Below, piece by piece: positions 8,412 through 17,046 of a stretch of DNA of 64,000 bases (the stretch's first letter is position 1; every line of letters starts with the position of its first letter). Under the pieces are notes generated by a model, which worked only from the letters and a program-made list of their open reading frames with translations, had not been told where the DNA came from and searched no databases. The stretch comes from a candidate division TA06 bacterium. Lineage in GTDB: Bacteria; Edwardsbacteria; AC1; EtOH8. The position numbers and the translations under genes were made by a program. Where the stretch lies: the NCBI GenBank assembly GCA_016235665.1, contig JACRJI010000008.1, positions 394,495 to 458,494 of the forward strand, written 5' to 3'.

Positions 8412-10114
8412 ATCCTGCCGAACCGGTGTTCCAGGTCTTCCAGGGTGAATTTTATCACCGACGGGCGTCCGTGGGGATCCAGATAGGGCGAGCTGGTGGC
8501 AAACAGCCGGTCCACCAGGTGGTTCATCTCCTCCTGGTTCAGCGCTTTTCCGGCCTTGACAGCGGCCCGGCAGGCGAATGAGCGGGCCAGCCTCTGGGCC
8601 GGCTCCAGGTTCACGTCCGAGGTATCGGCCAGATCGGCCAGAATGCCCCGCACCAGGGCCGCCTCGTCGCCGCTCTGCTCCCAGGAGACCGGCAGGCCTT
8701 CCATCACCAGGGTCTGTCCGCTGAATTGCTTGACATCAAAGCCCAGCGAGCCGAAGACCTCGCGGTACTGCTGGTAGACCTGCATCTCACGGGAAGAGAG
8801 CTCCACCGTCACCGGGAACAAAAGCTGCTGGGCCCGCCTGTGGTCCCGGGCGGCAAGCAGTTCCTCGTATAGTATCCGCTCGTGGGCCGCGTGCTGGTCT
8901 ATCATCACCAGGCCGTCGCGGATGGCGGCCAGAATGTAGCGCTGGTGCAGCTGCCAGTAGGCCACCACCGGCTGGATGGACATCAGATTCTTAAGGCCGG
9001 CCTGCTCCGGATTTCCGGAGGAGAACAGGGCCATGGCTTCCTGTATCTGCAGTTGGCCCGGCTTCTCCGGCCCGGTCCAGGGCTGGTAGCCCGTGTTTTG
9101 AGGGTTGAAACTCCCCGCCGTCTCCGGCCTCTGCTGTTCGGTGAACAGGGCCTTTTCCACCGCCGCCCGCACGGTGCGGAAGACGAAGGACTCGTCGCTG
9201 AAGCGCACCTGCACCTTGGAGGGATGGACATTGACGTCCACCAGGGACGGGGATATTTCCAGGAAAAGCACATAGCTGGGATGCCTGCCGGCCAGGGCCG
9301 GGCCGAATCCCTGGTAGACGGCGGCCGAGGCCAGCCGGTCGGACACCAGCCGCCCGTTGACGAAGAGGTACTGCTCCCGGCGTTTGGGCCAAAGGTTTTG
9401 GGGCCCGGAGAGATATCCGGATATCCGCAAAGGCTTTTGACCGTAGTCGATCTTCAGCAGCGTGCGGTATAGCTCTCCGCCCAGCACTTCCCTGATCCGG
9501 TCGTCCTGGCTGGCTGATTTGAGATCGTATGTTGCCCGGCCTTCGCTGATAAGCTTGAAGCCCGCTCCGGGATTGGCCAGGGCTAAAGACAAAAACAGTT
9601 CCGCGATCTTGCGGGACTCGGTGGTCTGGCTCTTCAGGAATTTCCTTCTGGCCGGAACGCTGGCAAAAAGTTCCTCCACCATCACGGTGGTGCCCGGCTG
9701 GGCGGCCTGCTGTTTCCGGGATATTATTCCGCCCTCCCGGCATTCAATCTGCCAGGCGCTGTCCGATCCGGCCGGACGGGAGACCAGGGTGAACCGGGAG
9801 ACCGAGGCGATGCTGGGCAGGGCTTCGCCCCGGAAGCCGAAACTTTGGATGTCCTGCAGGTCTTCGTAGCTGTTGATCTTGCTGGTGGCATGGCGCTGCA
9901 GGGCCAGTTCCATCTCCTCGCCGGTCATGCCGGCCCCGTCGTCGGAAACGCGCAGCAGCTCCAGGCCTCCGGCCTTCACCTCGACCTCGATGCTGCGGGC
10001 CCCGGCGTCCAGGCTGTTCTCCATCAGCTCCTTGGCGGCCGAGGCCGGGCGCTCCACCACCTCGCCGGCGGCGATCTTGTTGACTATTTCGGGGGATAGG
10101 ACGATGATCGGCAT
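8408..10114 (-). CDS. mutL: DNA mismatch repair protein MutL (endonuclease type)
   Basis: MutL couples mismatch recognition to strand removal. The N-terminal GHKL ATPase is complete: GEVVERPASAAKELMENSLD, DDGAGM and GFRGEALPSIASV. The C-terminal part has DQHAAHERILYEE, matching the DQHA(X)2E(X)4E metal-binding motif, plus ACRAAVKAG and PHGRP motifs, so this is predicted to be a nicking MutL, as in bacteria lacking MutH. The length of 568 residues is slightly short for the family because the linker is short. No mutS is in the window. It is the first gene of mutL-miaA. Confidence 0.96.
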   Translation of the reverse strand: MPIIVLSPEIVNKIAAGEVVERPASAAKELMENSLDAGARSIEVEVKAGGLELLRVSDDGAGMTGEEMELALQRHATSKINSYEDLQDIQSFGFRGEALPSIASVSRFTLVSRPAGSDSAWQIECREGGIISRKQQAAQPGTTVMVEELFASVPARRKFLKSQTTESRKIAELFLSLALANPGAGFKLISEGRATYDLKSASQDDRIREVLGGELYRTLLKIDYGQKPLRISGYLSGPQNLWPKRREQYLFVNGRLVSDRLASAAVYQGFGPALAGRHPSYVLFLEISPSLVDVNVHPSKVQVRFSDESFVFRTVRAAVEKALFTEQQRPETAGSFNPQNTGYQPWTGPEKPGQLQIQEAMALFSSGNPEQAGLKNLMSIQPVVAYWQLHQRYILAAIRDGLVMIDQHAAHERILYEELLAARDHRRAQQLLFPVTVELSSREMQVYQQYREVFGSLGFDVKQFSGQTLVMEGLPVSWEQSGDEAALVRGILADLADTSDVNLEPAQRLARSFACRAAVKAGKALNQEEMNHLVDRLFATSSPYLDPHGRPSVIKFTLEDLEHRFGRI

Positions 10115-10526
10115 GATTTACCTTTGCCCACTTAAGCTTGTCCTGAGCAAAGCCTAAGGAGGCACTAAAATATTCTAAATAAATTCTGATTAGAGATGGT
10201 TCGCAGTATTTCGTAGGTGGGTATACCGTGGATTTTACCTTTGCCCACTAAAGGACACGAAAAATAGTTTAAAATAGATTTCGCGTAGTTTCGTGTATTT
10301 CGTGGGGAAAGGTCCCCGGAATTCTGCCCGCTAAACACGCTAAAAAACGCTAAAACCAATAAATTATATAAGGTAATAATCTTTTGCGTTCCTTCGACTC
10401 GGATTTCGGCTGGGGCTCGGTCTGGCAGCTCAGGGCATGCCTTGGTGTCACTTCGATTAAACTCAGGGCATCGTTTAGTGTGAAAGGATATTTATTTCGC
10501 GCTATTTCGTGTATTTCGTGGGCGGG
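10115..10526. other. Gene-free, repeat-filled region
   Basis: I see no credible gene in these 412 bases. The stretch holds several repeat words: AAGCTTGTCCTGAGCAAAGC (10135), two copies of TTTCGTGTATTTCGTGGG (about 10290 and 10507), GGTGTCACTTCGATTAAACT (10443), and a CGCTAAA word near 10330-10355. A minus-strand open frame at 10165-10359 is made of these words and is rejected as a gene. Confidence 0.7.
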
Positions 10527-10715
10527 TTATTCCCCGGCGATGGAATCCAGTGTGTTGGAATGCTGCTGGGCCTTGGCTTGGATGGTGTCGGTGCGGTCCT
10601 TCAGCGTTTTGTAGGTCCCCACCGGACCGAGGTCTTCCCGGGTATGCTCGGTCTTTTGGGAACAGGAAAGGCTTAACGAAACGGCCAAAACAAAAACGAA
10701 TAAAAATATCTTCAT
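10527..10715 (-). CDS. Small putative lipoprotein
   Basis: A 62-residue protein with a hydrophobic signal (MKIFLFVFVLAVSLSLSC), a Cys at residue 18 in an imperfect lipobox, and a hydrophilic remainder. The longer frame starting at 10790 is rejected because its first 25 residues lie in the neighbouring gene, and because the ATG at 10715 has a GGAGG site just upstream. The ATG overlaps the upstream gene's stop by 4 bases. I do not recognise a family; lipid attachment is an inference. Confidence 0.6.
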   Translation of the reverse strand: MKIFLFVFVLAVSLSLSCSQKTEHTREDLGPVGTYKTLKDRTDTIQAKAQQHSNTLDSIAGE

Positions 10716-10921
10716 TCTTTGCCTCCGGCCTTTTCTTTGTTCTTTTCGTGGACCATCAGCGTGAACATGATGTTGGCGGAGACCATGCAAAGGATACAGG
10801 TGGTGGCAAAGATAAGTTCTTTATTATTGACCGAGGCCGGCAGGAACTTGAAGATAAAAAGGAAGGCGCTGATGACCATCAGTATCTGGCCGACCCAGTA
10901 GAACAAGGTGCTGTTTTTCAT
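10712..10921 (-). CDS. Small membrane protein with two transmembrane segments
   Basis: A 69-residue protein with two hydrophobic helices (about residues 8-28 and 36-58) and a Lys/Glu-rich tail (HEKNKEKAGGKE). It overlaps the following lipoprotein gene by 4 bases, so the two are co-translated. Family unknown. It may anchor or partner the lipoprotein. Confidence 0.65.
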   Translation of the reverse strand: MKNSTLFYWVGQILMVISAFLFIFKFLPASVNNKELIFATTCILCMVSANIMFTLMVHEKNKEKAGGKE

Positions 10922-10951
10922 GCAACCTCCATTTTGATCATTTACTAAAGC

Positions 10952-10978
10952 ATAATAGACGCCTTTAGCGTCTATTAT
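10952..10978. terminator. Hairpin between yajQ and the small membrane gene
   Basis: ATAATAGACGC and GCGTCTATTAT form a perfect 11-base-pair stem with a 5-base loop. It lies 39 bases beyond the yajQ stop in the direction of transcription. There is no long T tract, so it may be a weak or factor-dependent terminator or an RNA-stabilising hairpin. Confidence 0.4.
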
Positions 10979-11016
10979 TAATGGAACACCATCTCAATGT
11001 TTCTGGAATACTTTTT

Positions 11017-11511
11017 CTAAGTCGTCCTGTAATTGGTGAACTGCAAGGCCAGCCCCAGGTCATCCTGCCGGAAAAGCGCGATCACCTGCTGCAGGTCATC
11101 CTTGTCCTTGCCGCTTACCCGCACCTGCTGGTCCTGGATCTGGGCCTGGACCTTGATGCCCGAGGCCTTGATCCGTTTGACCATCTCCTTGGCCTTGTCC
11201 ATGGGGATCCCCTGCACGAACACCAGCTCCTGGCGCAGGTAGTTCTTGGCGGCCGGCTGGGGCTCCTTCTGCTCCAGCGCCTTGATGGATATCCCCCGTT
11301 TGACCATCTTGCTGAATATGATGTCCAGCATGCTTTTGCGCTTGAACTCATCCGAGGCCGAGATCACCAGCTTGTCGTCAAGCAGTTCTATCTGGCAGTT
11401 GGTTCCCTTGAAATCAAAACGCCCGATGATCTCTTTCTGGGCCATCTGGACCGCATTCTTCATTTCCTGAAGGTCGATCTTGGAAATTATGTCGAAAGAA
11501 CTCTGGCTCAT
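11017..11511 (-). CDS. yajQ: YajQ-family cyclic di-GMP/nucleotide-binding protein
   Basis: The 164 residues match the UPF0234/YajQ family end to end: MSQSSFDIISKIDLQEMKNA, GRFDFKGTN, ISASDEFK, and VRVSGKDKDDLQQVIALFR at the C-terminus. YajQ is a two-lobe RNP-like fold; some members bind cyclic di-GMP and act with transcription factors. Here it overlaps lolA by 4 bases and ends the efp-pilT-comB-ftsK-lolA-yajQ run. Cyclic di-GMP binding would fit the HD-GYP protein elsewhere in the window, but that link is speculative. Confidence 0.93.
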   Translation of the reverse strand: MSQSSFDIISKIDLQEMKNAVQMAQKEIIGRFDFKGTNCQIELLDDKLVISASDEFKRKSMLDIIFSKMVKRGISIKALEQKEPQPAAKNYLRQELVFVQGIPMDKAKEMVKRIKASGIKVQAQIQDQQVRVSGKDKDDLQQVIALFRQDDLGLALQFTNYRTT

Positions 11512-12137
11512 TGGTTTTCAATTATCTCCGCGTTTTTGGGCATGATAAAGTTAAATCGGGCGTCCTTGAGCCCGGGATTGGTCTTGATCTTGCTGAAACT
11601 GTATTCGGCGCTGTTGCCGTTGACATCCACCGCCTCTATCCCTGTGATCAGAAGGGTTTTCCTGTCCACCACGATCTTTACGGCTTTGATGATATCCTTC
11701 AGCTCGTCCGGCTCCATGAAGAACAGATAATCCCCGTTGTTGCGGCAGCCGTCCTTGGCCCGGCCGGAAAGGAGTTTGTCCAAGGGGTTGAGCCAGACCA
11801 GGAACTGGGGGGAGCTTTTAAGGTCGGACTTCATCACCTGTTTTTCGTTGATCAGGTGGAGCCAGATGGTATTGCCGTCGCAGACGATCTCCTGCTTGTC
11901 GGGCTTGGCGATGTCCAGCCGCAGTTTGTTGGGACGTTTGAGCTCCAGCTCACCCTCGTACCTGGTGCAGGTGCCGGAGGCCGCGCTGCATACCGTTTGC
12001 ACCACATGGGCCTTCAGATCGTTGATCTTCCGGTACTTGGCCCGGACCTGTTCCAGTAGTGAATCGCAGTTTTGGGCCAGGGCCAGAGAACTGAAAGCCA
12101 GCCCCAGCGCTACGGCCAGTTTAAAGGCTTTGATCAT
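11508..12137 (-). CDS. lolA: Outer-membrane lipoprotein carrier protein LolA-like
   Basis: A 209-residue periplasmic protein with a signal peptide (cut near ALA-QNC). It has the LolA-type open barrel pattern: LLEQVRAKYRKINDLKAHV, ELELKRPNKLRLDI, CDGNTIWLH, and a run of strands to the C-terminus. LolA carries lipoproteins from the inner to the outer membrane, which supports a diderm cell. It has at least five cysteines in the mature part, more than usual, possibly forming disulfides. It sits between ftsK and yajQ with 4-base overlaps on both sides. Confidence 0.8.
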   Translation of the reverse strand: MIKAFKLAVALGLAFSSLALAQNCDSLLEQVRAKYRKINDLKAHVVQTVCSAASGTCTRYEGELELKRPNKLRLDIAKPDKQEIVCDGNTIWLHLINEKQVMKSDLKSSPQFLVWLNPLDKLLSGRAKDGCRNNGDYLFFMEPDELKDIIKAVKIVVDRKTLLITGIEAVDVNGNSAEYSFSKIKTNPGLKDARFNFIMPKNAEIIENQ

Positions 12138-14401
12138 TCACCGTCCTCCTCGTTTTTGATTAAGACCTGGCGGGCCTTGCTGCCGTCGAACGGGCCCACC
12201 ACCTGGGCCGCCTCCAACTGGTCTATCAGCCGGGCCGCCCGGGAATACCCGATCTTCAAACGGCGCTGAAGCAGGGACACCGAGCCCTGCTGGTGCCGGA
12301 TCACCAGTGATCTGGCCTCGGCAAAAAGTTCATCCTGGCCGTCCTGATCCGCCCCCTCCTCCGGTGGCAGGTCCACCTCCATGGAATATCCGTTCTCCTG
12401 TTCCGGCGCGGCGGATGATTCCCTGTTCTCGGGCTGGCCTTCGGCCACCCCGTACCAAGACTTGACAAACTCCACGATCTGGTTGGTCTCCTTGGTGGAG
12501 ATGAACGGCCCATGAAGGCGTTCCGGCTCGGCCTTGCCCGGGGGCATGTACAGCATGTCGCCACGGCCCAGCAGGCTTTCGGCCCCATTGGCGTCCAGGA
12601 TGGTGCGGGAATCGGTGCGGGAGGCCACCTGGAAGGCGATCCGTGAGGGGAAATTGGCCTTGATCACCCCGGTGATCACGTCCACCGAGGGCCGCTGGGT
12701 GGCCAGGATCAGGTGGATCCCCACGGCCCGGGACATCTGGGCCAGTTTGGCGATCCGGTTCTCGATCTCCCCGGCCTCGCGGGAGAGCATCAGGTCGGCC
12801 AGCTCGTCGATCACGATCACCAGGTAGGACATCTTGCGTTCGGACTTGTGGTTGTATTCCTCGATGTTGCGGCAGGTCTCCTTGGCCAGCATCTTGTATC
12901 GGGCGTCCATCTCGGTGACCGCCATCCGGAATATCTGGAGGGTCTCGTCGGAATCGGTGACCACTCCTTCCACCGTCCGGGTGATTGGTTCCTCCCCCTC
13001 CTTGACGTGGACCCGGTACTGGAACTGCAGGTGGGGAATGCCCCGGTAGATGGAAAGCTCGATCCGCTTGGGATCGATCATGATGAAATGCAGTTCCTCC
13101 GGGGTGGCCCGGTACAGCAGGCTGGTGATGACGGTGTTCAGGCAGACGCTTTTACCGCTGCCGGTGGCCCCGGCTATCAGCAGGTGCGGCATGTTGCTTA
13201 GGTCGGCCGAAAACGATTCTCCGGTGATGGTCTTTCCCATTGCAAAGGCCAGGCAGCCTTCCTGGGCCTTGAAATTGTCCGAGGCCAGAAGCTCCTTCAG
13301 CATCACCATCTGGCGGTGCTGGTTGGGGATCTCTATCCCCACCACCCCTTTGCCGGGAATGGGGGCGATGATCCGGATCCGGGTGGCCTGCATGGCCAGG
13401 GCCAGGTCGTCGGAAAGGTTTGCGATCTGGTTGACCTTGACCCCCGGGGCCGGCTTGAATTCATAGCTGGTGACCACCGGGCCGGAATAACGGTCGGTGA
13501 TCTCTCCCTCGATCCCGAACTCCTTCAGTTTCTCCAGCAGAATGGTGGACTTGTCCTCCTCGTCTGCCTTGACCTGGTCCCGGTCGTCGTATAGAATGGA
13601 CAGGAATTTTTGCTGGTAATCCTCGGAGACCGTTCCCTCCCGGGCCGGGGTTTTGGGCTTGGCTTTCTTCTCGGTTTTGGCGGCCTTGGCCTCCGGTTTG
13701 GGTTTTTCCGGCGCCGGGACAGGTTCCGGTTCATCAGGCTGGGGCCGGGATTCCTTTTCCGGTTTTTCGGCCGCGGCCGGTTTCTTTTTAAAGGTGATCT
13801 CCTTTGGAGTTGCTTTGGCCTTCTCCAAACCGGCTTTAACCGGGGCCACAGCCAAAGTCAGCCAATGCTGGAAATTGATCTCGGTCCCGACCAAAAGCAG
13901 TATGATGAACATCCCGGACAGCACCAGCCAAAAACCCACCGGCCCGAAAAGCCCGCCGATGAAGGAAGCCAGCAGCATCCCCCATTTTCCGGCCCCGCCC
14001 GGTTCGGCCAGATCGCCGGTGTAGTAAGGAACATTTAGTCTGGCGATCATGGCCAGCGCAAAGCTGACAAAGGCCAGGCTTAACAGGGTGTTCCAAAGAA
14101 GGCGGTAGAGTTTTTTATGCCGCAGGAAGAACCAGCCCCAGACCAAAACGTAGAAAGGCATCAGCAATGCGGCGTAGCCCAGCAGGCCTATCAGCCCGAA
14201 AGCCGCCATGTCCCCCAGCGGGCCTCCCCAATTCTGCCTAGGCCAGCCCTGGGACCAAAGATGGCCGTCCTGGCCGGAAAAAGAAACCAGGCTGACCAGC
14301 ATAAAAAGCCCGGCTATCAGCACGGCCACCCCGAATATCTCCTGTCCCCGGCTGAATTCCGGGGAAGATTTTTTTTCTTTTTCTTTTTGGTCGGATTTCA
14401 T
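12134..14401 (-). CDS. ftsK: DNA translocase FtsK/SpoIIIE
   Basis: A hexameric ATPase that pumps chromosomal DNA at the division septum. The 755 residues comprise four N-terminal membrane helices (about 22-175), a Pro/Lys/Glu-rich linker (about 195-265), the alpha/beta motor with Walker A GATGSGKS (near 410) and VIVIDELADLML, IHLILATQRPSVDVITG, and a C-terminal gamma winged helix (SLLQRRLKIGYSRAARLID) that reads DNA polarity sequences. The linker is short, as in SpoIIIE-like forms. It overlaps lolA by 4 bases. Confidence 0.96.
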   Translation of the reverse strand: MKSDQKEKEKKSSPEFSRGQEIFGVAVLIAGLFMLVSLVSFSGQDGHLWSQGWPRQNWGGPLGDMAAFGLIGLLGYAALLMPFYVLVWGWFFLRHKKLYRLLWNTLLSLAFVSFALAMIARLNVPYYTGDLAEPGGAGKWGMLLASFIGGLFGPVGFWLVLSGMFIILLLVGTEINFQHWLTLAVAPVKAGLEKAKATPKEITFKKKPAAAEKPEKESRPQPDEPEPVPAPEKPKPEAKAAKTEKKAKPKTPAREGTVSEDYQQKFLSILYDDRDQVKADEEDKSTILLEKLKEFGIEGEITDRYSGPVVTSYEFKPAPGVKVNQIANLSDDLALAMQATRIRIIAPIPGKGVVGIEIPNQHRQMVMLKELLASDNFKAQEGCLAFAMGKTITGESFSADLSNMPHLLIAGATGSGKSVCLNTVITSLLYRATPEELHFIMIDPKRIELSIYRGIPHLQFQYRVHVKEGEEPITRTVEGVVTDSDETLQIFRMAVTEMDARYKMLAKETCRNIEEYNHKSERKMSYLVIVIDELADLMLSREAGEIENRIAKLAQMSRAVGIHLILATQRPSVDVITGVIKANFPSRIAFQVASRTDSRTILDANGAESLLGRGDMLYMPPGKAEPERLHGPFISTKETNQIVEFVKSWYGVAEGQPENRESSAAPEQENGYSMEVDLPPEEGADQDGQDELFAEARSLVIRHQQGSVSLLQRRLKIGYSRAARLIDQLEAAQVVGPFDGSKARQVLIKNEEDGE

Positions 14402-14432
14402 TTATCTTATCTGTCTGTTTTTGTATCGCTGT

Positions 14433-15176
14433 TTAGCGGGGATCCCCGGCCTGGCAGGACACTATCCGCCCGTCCTTCATCACCGGCACGGTGCTGCTGG
14501 CGTCGGGCTGGGTGGCATATTCTATGTCAGTCAGGTAACCCAGGCCGGCCAGGTAACTGCCGTGGTCGCTTTCCCTGACGGCCTTGGTAAGGTGGCCCTT
14601 GTGTTTTTCGTAGATGTCCCGGGCCACCCTGGCACTGTCGTTGATCTCGGCCTCGGGAGACTGGTCCTTGATCAGCTTGGTCAGGTACCCGGCGCAGAGC
14701 AGGTCCTCCAGCGAGACCCGGCCCTGCTTGCCGGAGCATAACAGCACTATCTCGGCCTGGGTTTCGGTCAGCACCGGAACCAGGGCCTTGGCGTTTATCA
14801 GGCAGCCTACCGCTATCAGCGCCGCCCCCTTGGCCCGGGCCACGGCCACCGTTCCGTTGGTGGTGGCCATCAACAGGCTTTTGCCTTTGACGTTCTCCGG
14901 AGTGAATTCCAGGGGGGAATTGCCCAGATCAAAGCCGTTGATCTTATTGCCGTCCCGCTCGCCGCACAGGACCACGGTCTCCCGGCCCATGGTCTCGGCC
15001 AACCGGGTGGCTTCCTCTATGCTGGCCAGGGGTATTATCTCCTTGGCCCCGGCCTCCAGCGCCGCCACCATGGAAGTGGAAGCCCGCAGTACGTCTATCA
15101 CCGCCACCGTCTTGCCGGCAAAACCCTGCTCCGGCATTTCGGACGGAACTATGACCACATCAATTTTAATGCTCAA
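14433..15176 (-). CDS. comB: 2-phosphosulfolactate phosphatase family protein
   Basis: ComB removes phosphate from 2-phosphosulfolactate, a step in coenzyme M synthesis in methanogens and in sulfolactate formation in some bacteria. The 247 residues show IDVLRASTSMVAALEAGA, GERDGNKINGFDLGNSPLEF, and TTNGTVAVARA, which are family signatures. The start is TTG at 15176, 3 bases after the pilT stop, with only a weak ribosome site. No other coenzyme M gene (comA, comC) is in view, so the substrate in this organism is uncertain. Confidence 0.88.
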   Translation of the reverse strand: MSIKIDVVIVPSEMPEQGFAGKTVAVIDVLRASTSMVAALEAGAKEIIPLASIEEATRLAETMGRETVVLCGERDGNKINGFDLGNSPLEFTPENVKGKSLLMATTNGTVAVARAKGAALIAVGCLINAKALVPVLTETQAEIVLLCSGKQGRVSLEDLLCAGYLTKLIKDQSPEAEINDSARVARDIYEKHKGHLTKAVRESDHGSYLAGLGYLTDIEYATQPDASSTVPVMKDGRIVSCQAGDPR

Positions 15177-15179
15177 ATC

Positions 15180-16298
15180 TTACTTTCTAGACGTTGTGTC
15201 AAATGAATCCCACCCCCGTGAATCGGAGGCGTTCTCGATGCCCCTTAACCGGAGCTTGAATTCGTCCGGGTTGGTCACGCTCTGCAGGGCGGTCTCGTAG
15301 GAGATCATCCCGTCGCGGTAATGCTTCATGATTGATTGGTCAAAGGACTGCATGCCGTACTGGGTGTTGCCTTCCGAGATCAGCTGGGGGATCATCAGGG
15401 TCTTGACCGGATCCAGCAGGTGCTCCCTGACCGTGGCAGTGTTGATCATCACTTCCACTGCAGGCACCCGGCCCTTGCCGTCGGCCCGGGGCAGCAGGCG
15501 CAGGGATACCACGCCTATCAGAGTGGCAGCCAAAAGGACCCGGACATGCTCGTGCTGGTGTGGCGGGAAGAAGGAGATCACCCGGTTGATGGTCTCCGCG
15601 GCGTTAAGGGTATGGAGGGTGCTCATAACCATGTGACCGGTGTCGGCAGCCTGGAGCGAGGTGGCCAGGGTGGTCTTGTCCCGGATCTCCCCTATCAGTA
15701 TCACGTCCGGGTCCTGGCGAAGCACGTGCTTCAGGGCGGCGGCGAAGGACAGGGTGTCGGTGCCCACCTCCCGCTGGCTGATGATTGACTTCTTGTCGCG
15801 GAACAGGAACTCAATCGGGTCCTCCACCGTGATGATGTTCCGGCTCTCGGTCTCGTTGACATGCTCTATCATGGCGGCCATGGTGGTGGATTTTCCGGAA
15901 CCGGTGGTGCCGGTCACCAGCAGCATCCCCCGGTGGCTGGTGGCCAGTTCCTTGATGATGGGCGGCAGAGCCAGCTCGTCGATCTTCTTGACCGAGACCG
16001 GAATGGCCCTCAGGGCCAGGGCTACGCTGCCACGCTGCATGTAGACGTTCACCCGGAACCTTCCCAGACCGGCCACCCCGATGGCGAAGTCCAGCTCCTT
16101 CTCCTCGGCAAATATCTGCTGCTGGTCCTTGGGCATCAGCTGCAGGGCCACCTGCCTCAGTTCTTCCGGGGACAGCGGGGCCTCATTCAGGGGTTTCAAG
16201 CTCCCGTCCACCCTGAAGACCGGAGGCATTCCCGCCTTTAAATGGAGATCGGAGGAATTTTCCTTGACCATCCGCTCCAGGGTTTGTTTTAGATCCAT
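15180..16298 (-). CDS. pilT: Type IV pilus retraction ATPase PilT
   Basis: PilT powers pilus retraction for twitching motility and DNA uptake. The 372 residues carry the family N-terminus (MVKENSSDLHLKAGMPP), Walker A TGTTGSGKSTT, the Asp box ITVEDPIEFLF, Walker B DPDVILIGEIRD, and the HTLNAAETINRVISFFP motif. The AIRNIRE-like C-terminal motif is not obvious. It follows efp by 1 base and precedes comB by 3. No other pilus genes are in the window. Confidence 0.95.
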   Translation of the reverse strand: MDLKQTLERMVKENSSDLHLKAGMPPVFRVDGSLKPLNEAPLSPEELRQVALQLMPKDQQQIFAEEKELDFAIGVAGLGRFRVNVYMQRGSVALALRAIPVSVKKIDELALPPIIKELATSHRGMLLVTGTTGSGKSTTMAAMIEHVNETESRNIITVEDPIEFLFRDKKSIISQREVGTDTLSFAAALKHVLRQDPDVILIGEIRDKTTLATSLQAADTGHMVMSTLHTLNAAETINRVISFFPPHQHEHVRVLLAATLIGVVSLRLLPRADGKGRVPAVEVMINTATVREHLLDPVKTLMIPQLISEGNTQYGMQSFDQSIMKHYRDGMISYETALQSVTNPDEFKLRLRGIENASDSRGWDSFDTTSRK

Positions 16299-16299
16299 C

Positions 16300-16857
16300 T
16301 CAGGCCCTCTCTAAATACTTTCCGGTTCTGGTGTCTATCTTCAGCAGGTCGTTCTCGTTTATGAACAGCGGCACCTGGACCACCAGCCCGCTCTCCAAAG
16401 TGGCCGGTTTGGTGACCGAGGAAGCGGTATCCCCCTTAAAGCCAGGCTCGGTATGGGCCACCTTAAGAATGACAAAGGTCGGAATATCTATCCCTATGGC
16501 ATTCTCATCGTGCATCAGCACCTGGATTTCTGTGTTTTCCTTCAGAAAATCCTTGATATCCTTGAAGAGTCCTCCGGGCAGGCTGATCTGTTCGTAGGTT
16601 TCGCTGTCCATCAGCATGTACATATCGTCGCTGTTATACAGGTACTGCATCTTGCGGCGCTCCAGCCTGACCTCGGTGATCGATTCGCCGGAGCGGAAGG
16701 TCCGCTCTATCACCGCGCCGGTCTTGACGTTCTTCAGTTTGGTGCGGACAAAAGCCCCGCCCTTGCCCGGCTTGACGTGCTGGAATTCAACCGTGTAAAA
16801 AAGCTGTCCCTCGTAATTCAGGACCATTCCGTTTCTAAGATCCGCAGTGCTGGCCAA
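16300..16857 (-). CDS. efp: Elongation factor P
   Basis: EF-P relieves ribosome stalling at polyproline. The 185 residues cover the three domains with the loop VKPGKGGAFVRTK, where Lys32 is at the modified position, and the C-terminal signature LKIDTRTGKYLERA. The start is TTG at 16857, supported by a strong AGGAGG site about 6 bases upstream. No epmA/epmB genes are near, so the modification route is unknown. This is the first gene of the efp-pilT-comB-ftsK-lolA-yajQ run. Confidence 0.96.
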   Translation of the reverse strand: MASTADLRNGMVLNYEGQLFYTVEFQHVKPGKGGAFVRTKLKNVKTGAVIERTFRSGESITEVRLERRKMQYLYNSDDMYMLMDSETYEQISLPGGLFKDIKDFLKENTEIQVLMHDENAIGIDIPTFVILKVAHTEPGFKGDTASSVTKPATLESGLVVQVPLFINENDLLKIDTRTGKYLERA

Positions 16858-16925
16858 TTTCTCCTCCTAAAAGTTTGGGTATATTATTTGATGATTAAAT
16901 TATTCAAGTACTGCCTTTTTTTCAC

Positions 16926-17040
16926 ACAATACCACAGAGCATATCCTTCTCCAACCAAAGGAGACACAAGATATATGTCCTCTCGATGGTATTTGTGTCT
17001 TGGTGCCACTTCGACAAGCTCAGTGCACCGTTTGGTGGCA
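16926..17040. repeat. Dispersed repeat words upstream of efp
   Basis: The gap between efp and pepQ contains GGAGACACAAG and TTGTGTCTTGGTGCCACTTC as imperfect inverted repeats, followed by GACAAGCTCAGTGCACC. The second part matches the copy in the purD-miaA gap. No gene is seen. Confidence 0.55.
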
Positions 17041-17046
17041 AAGTAA

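Noticed and set aside
8991..9743. 250-residue minus-strand open frame inside mutL
   Set aside because: It lies in another frame of a gene with intact MutL motifs and is only open because of GC-rich codon use.
10165..10359. 64-residue minus-strand open frame
   Set aside because: It is composed of dispersed repeat words, has no ribosome site and no recognisable fold.
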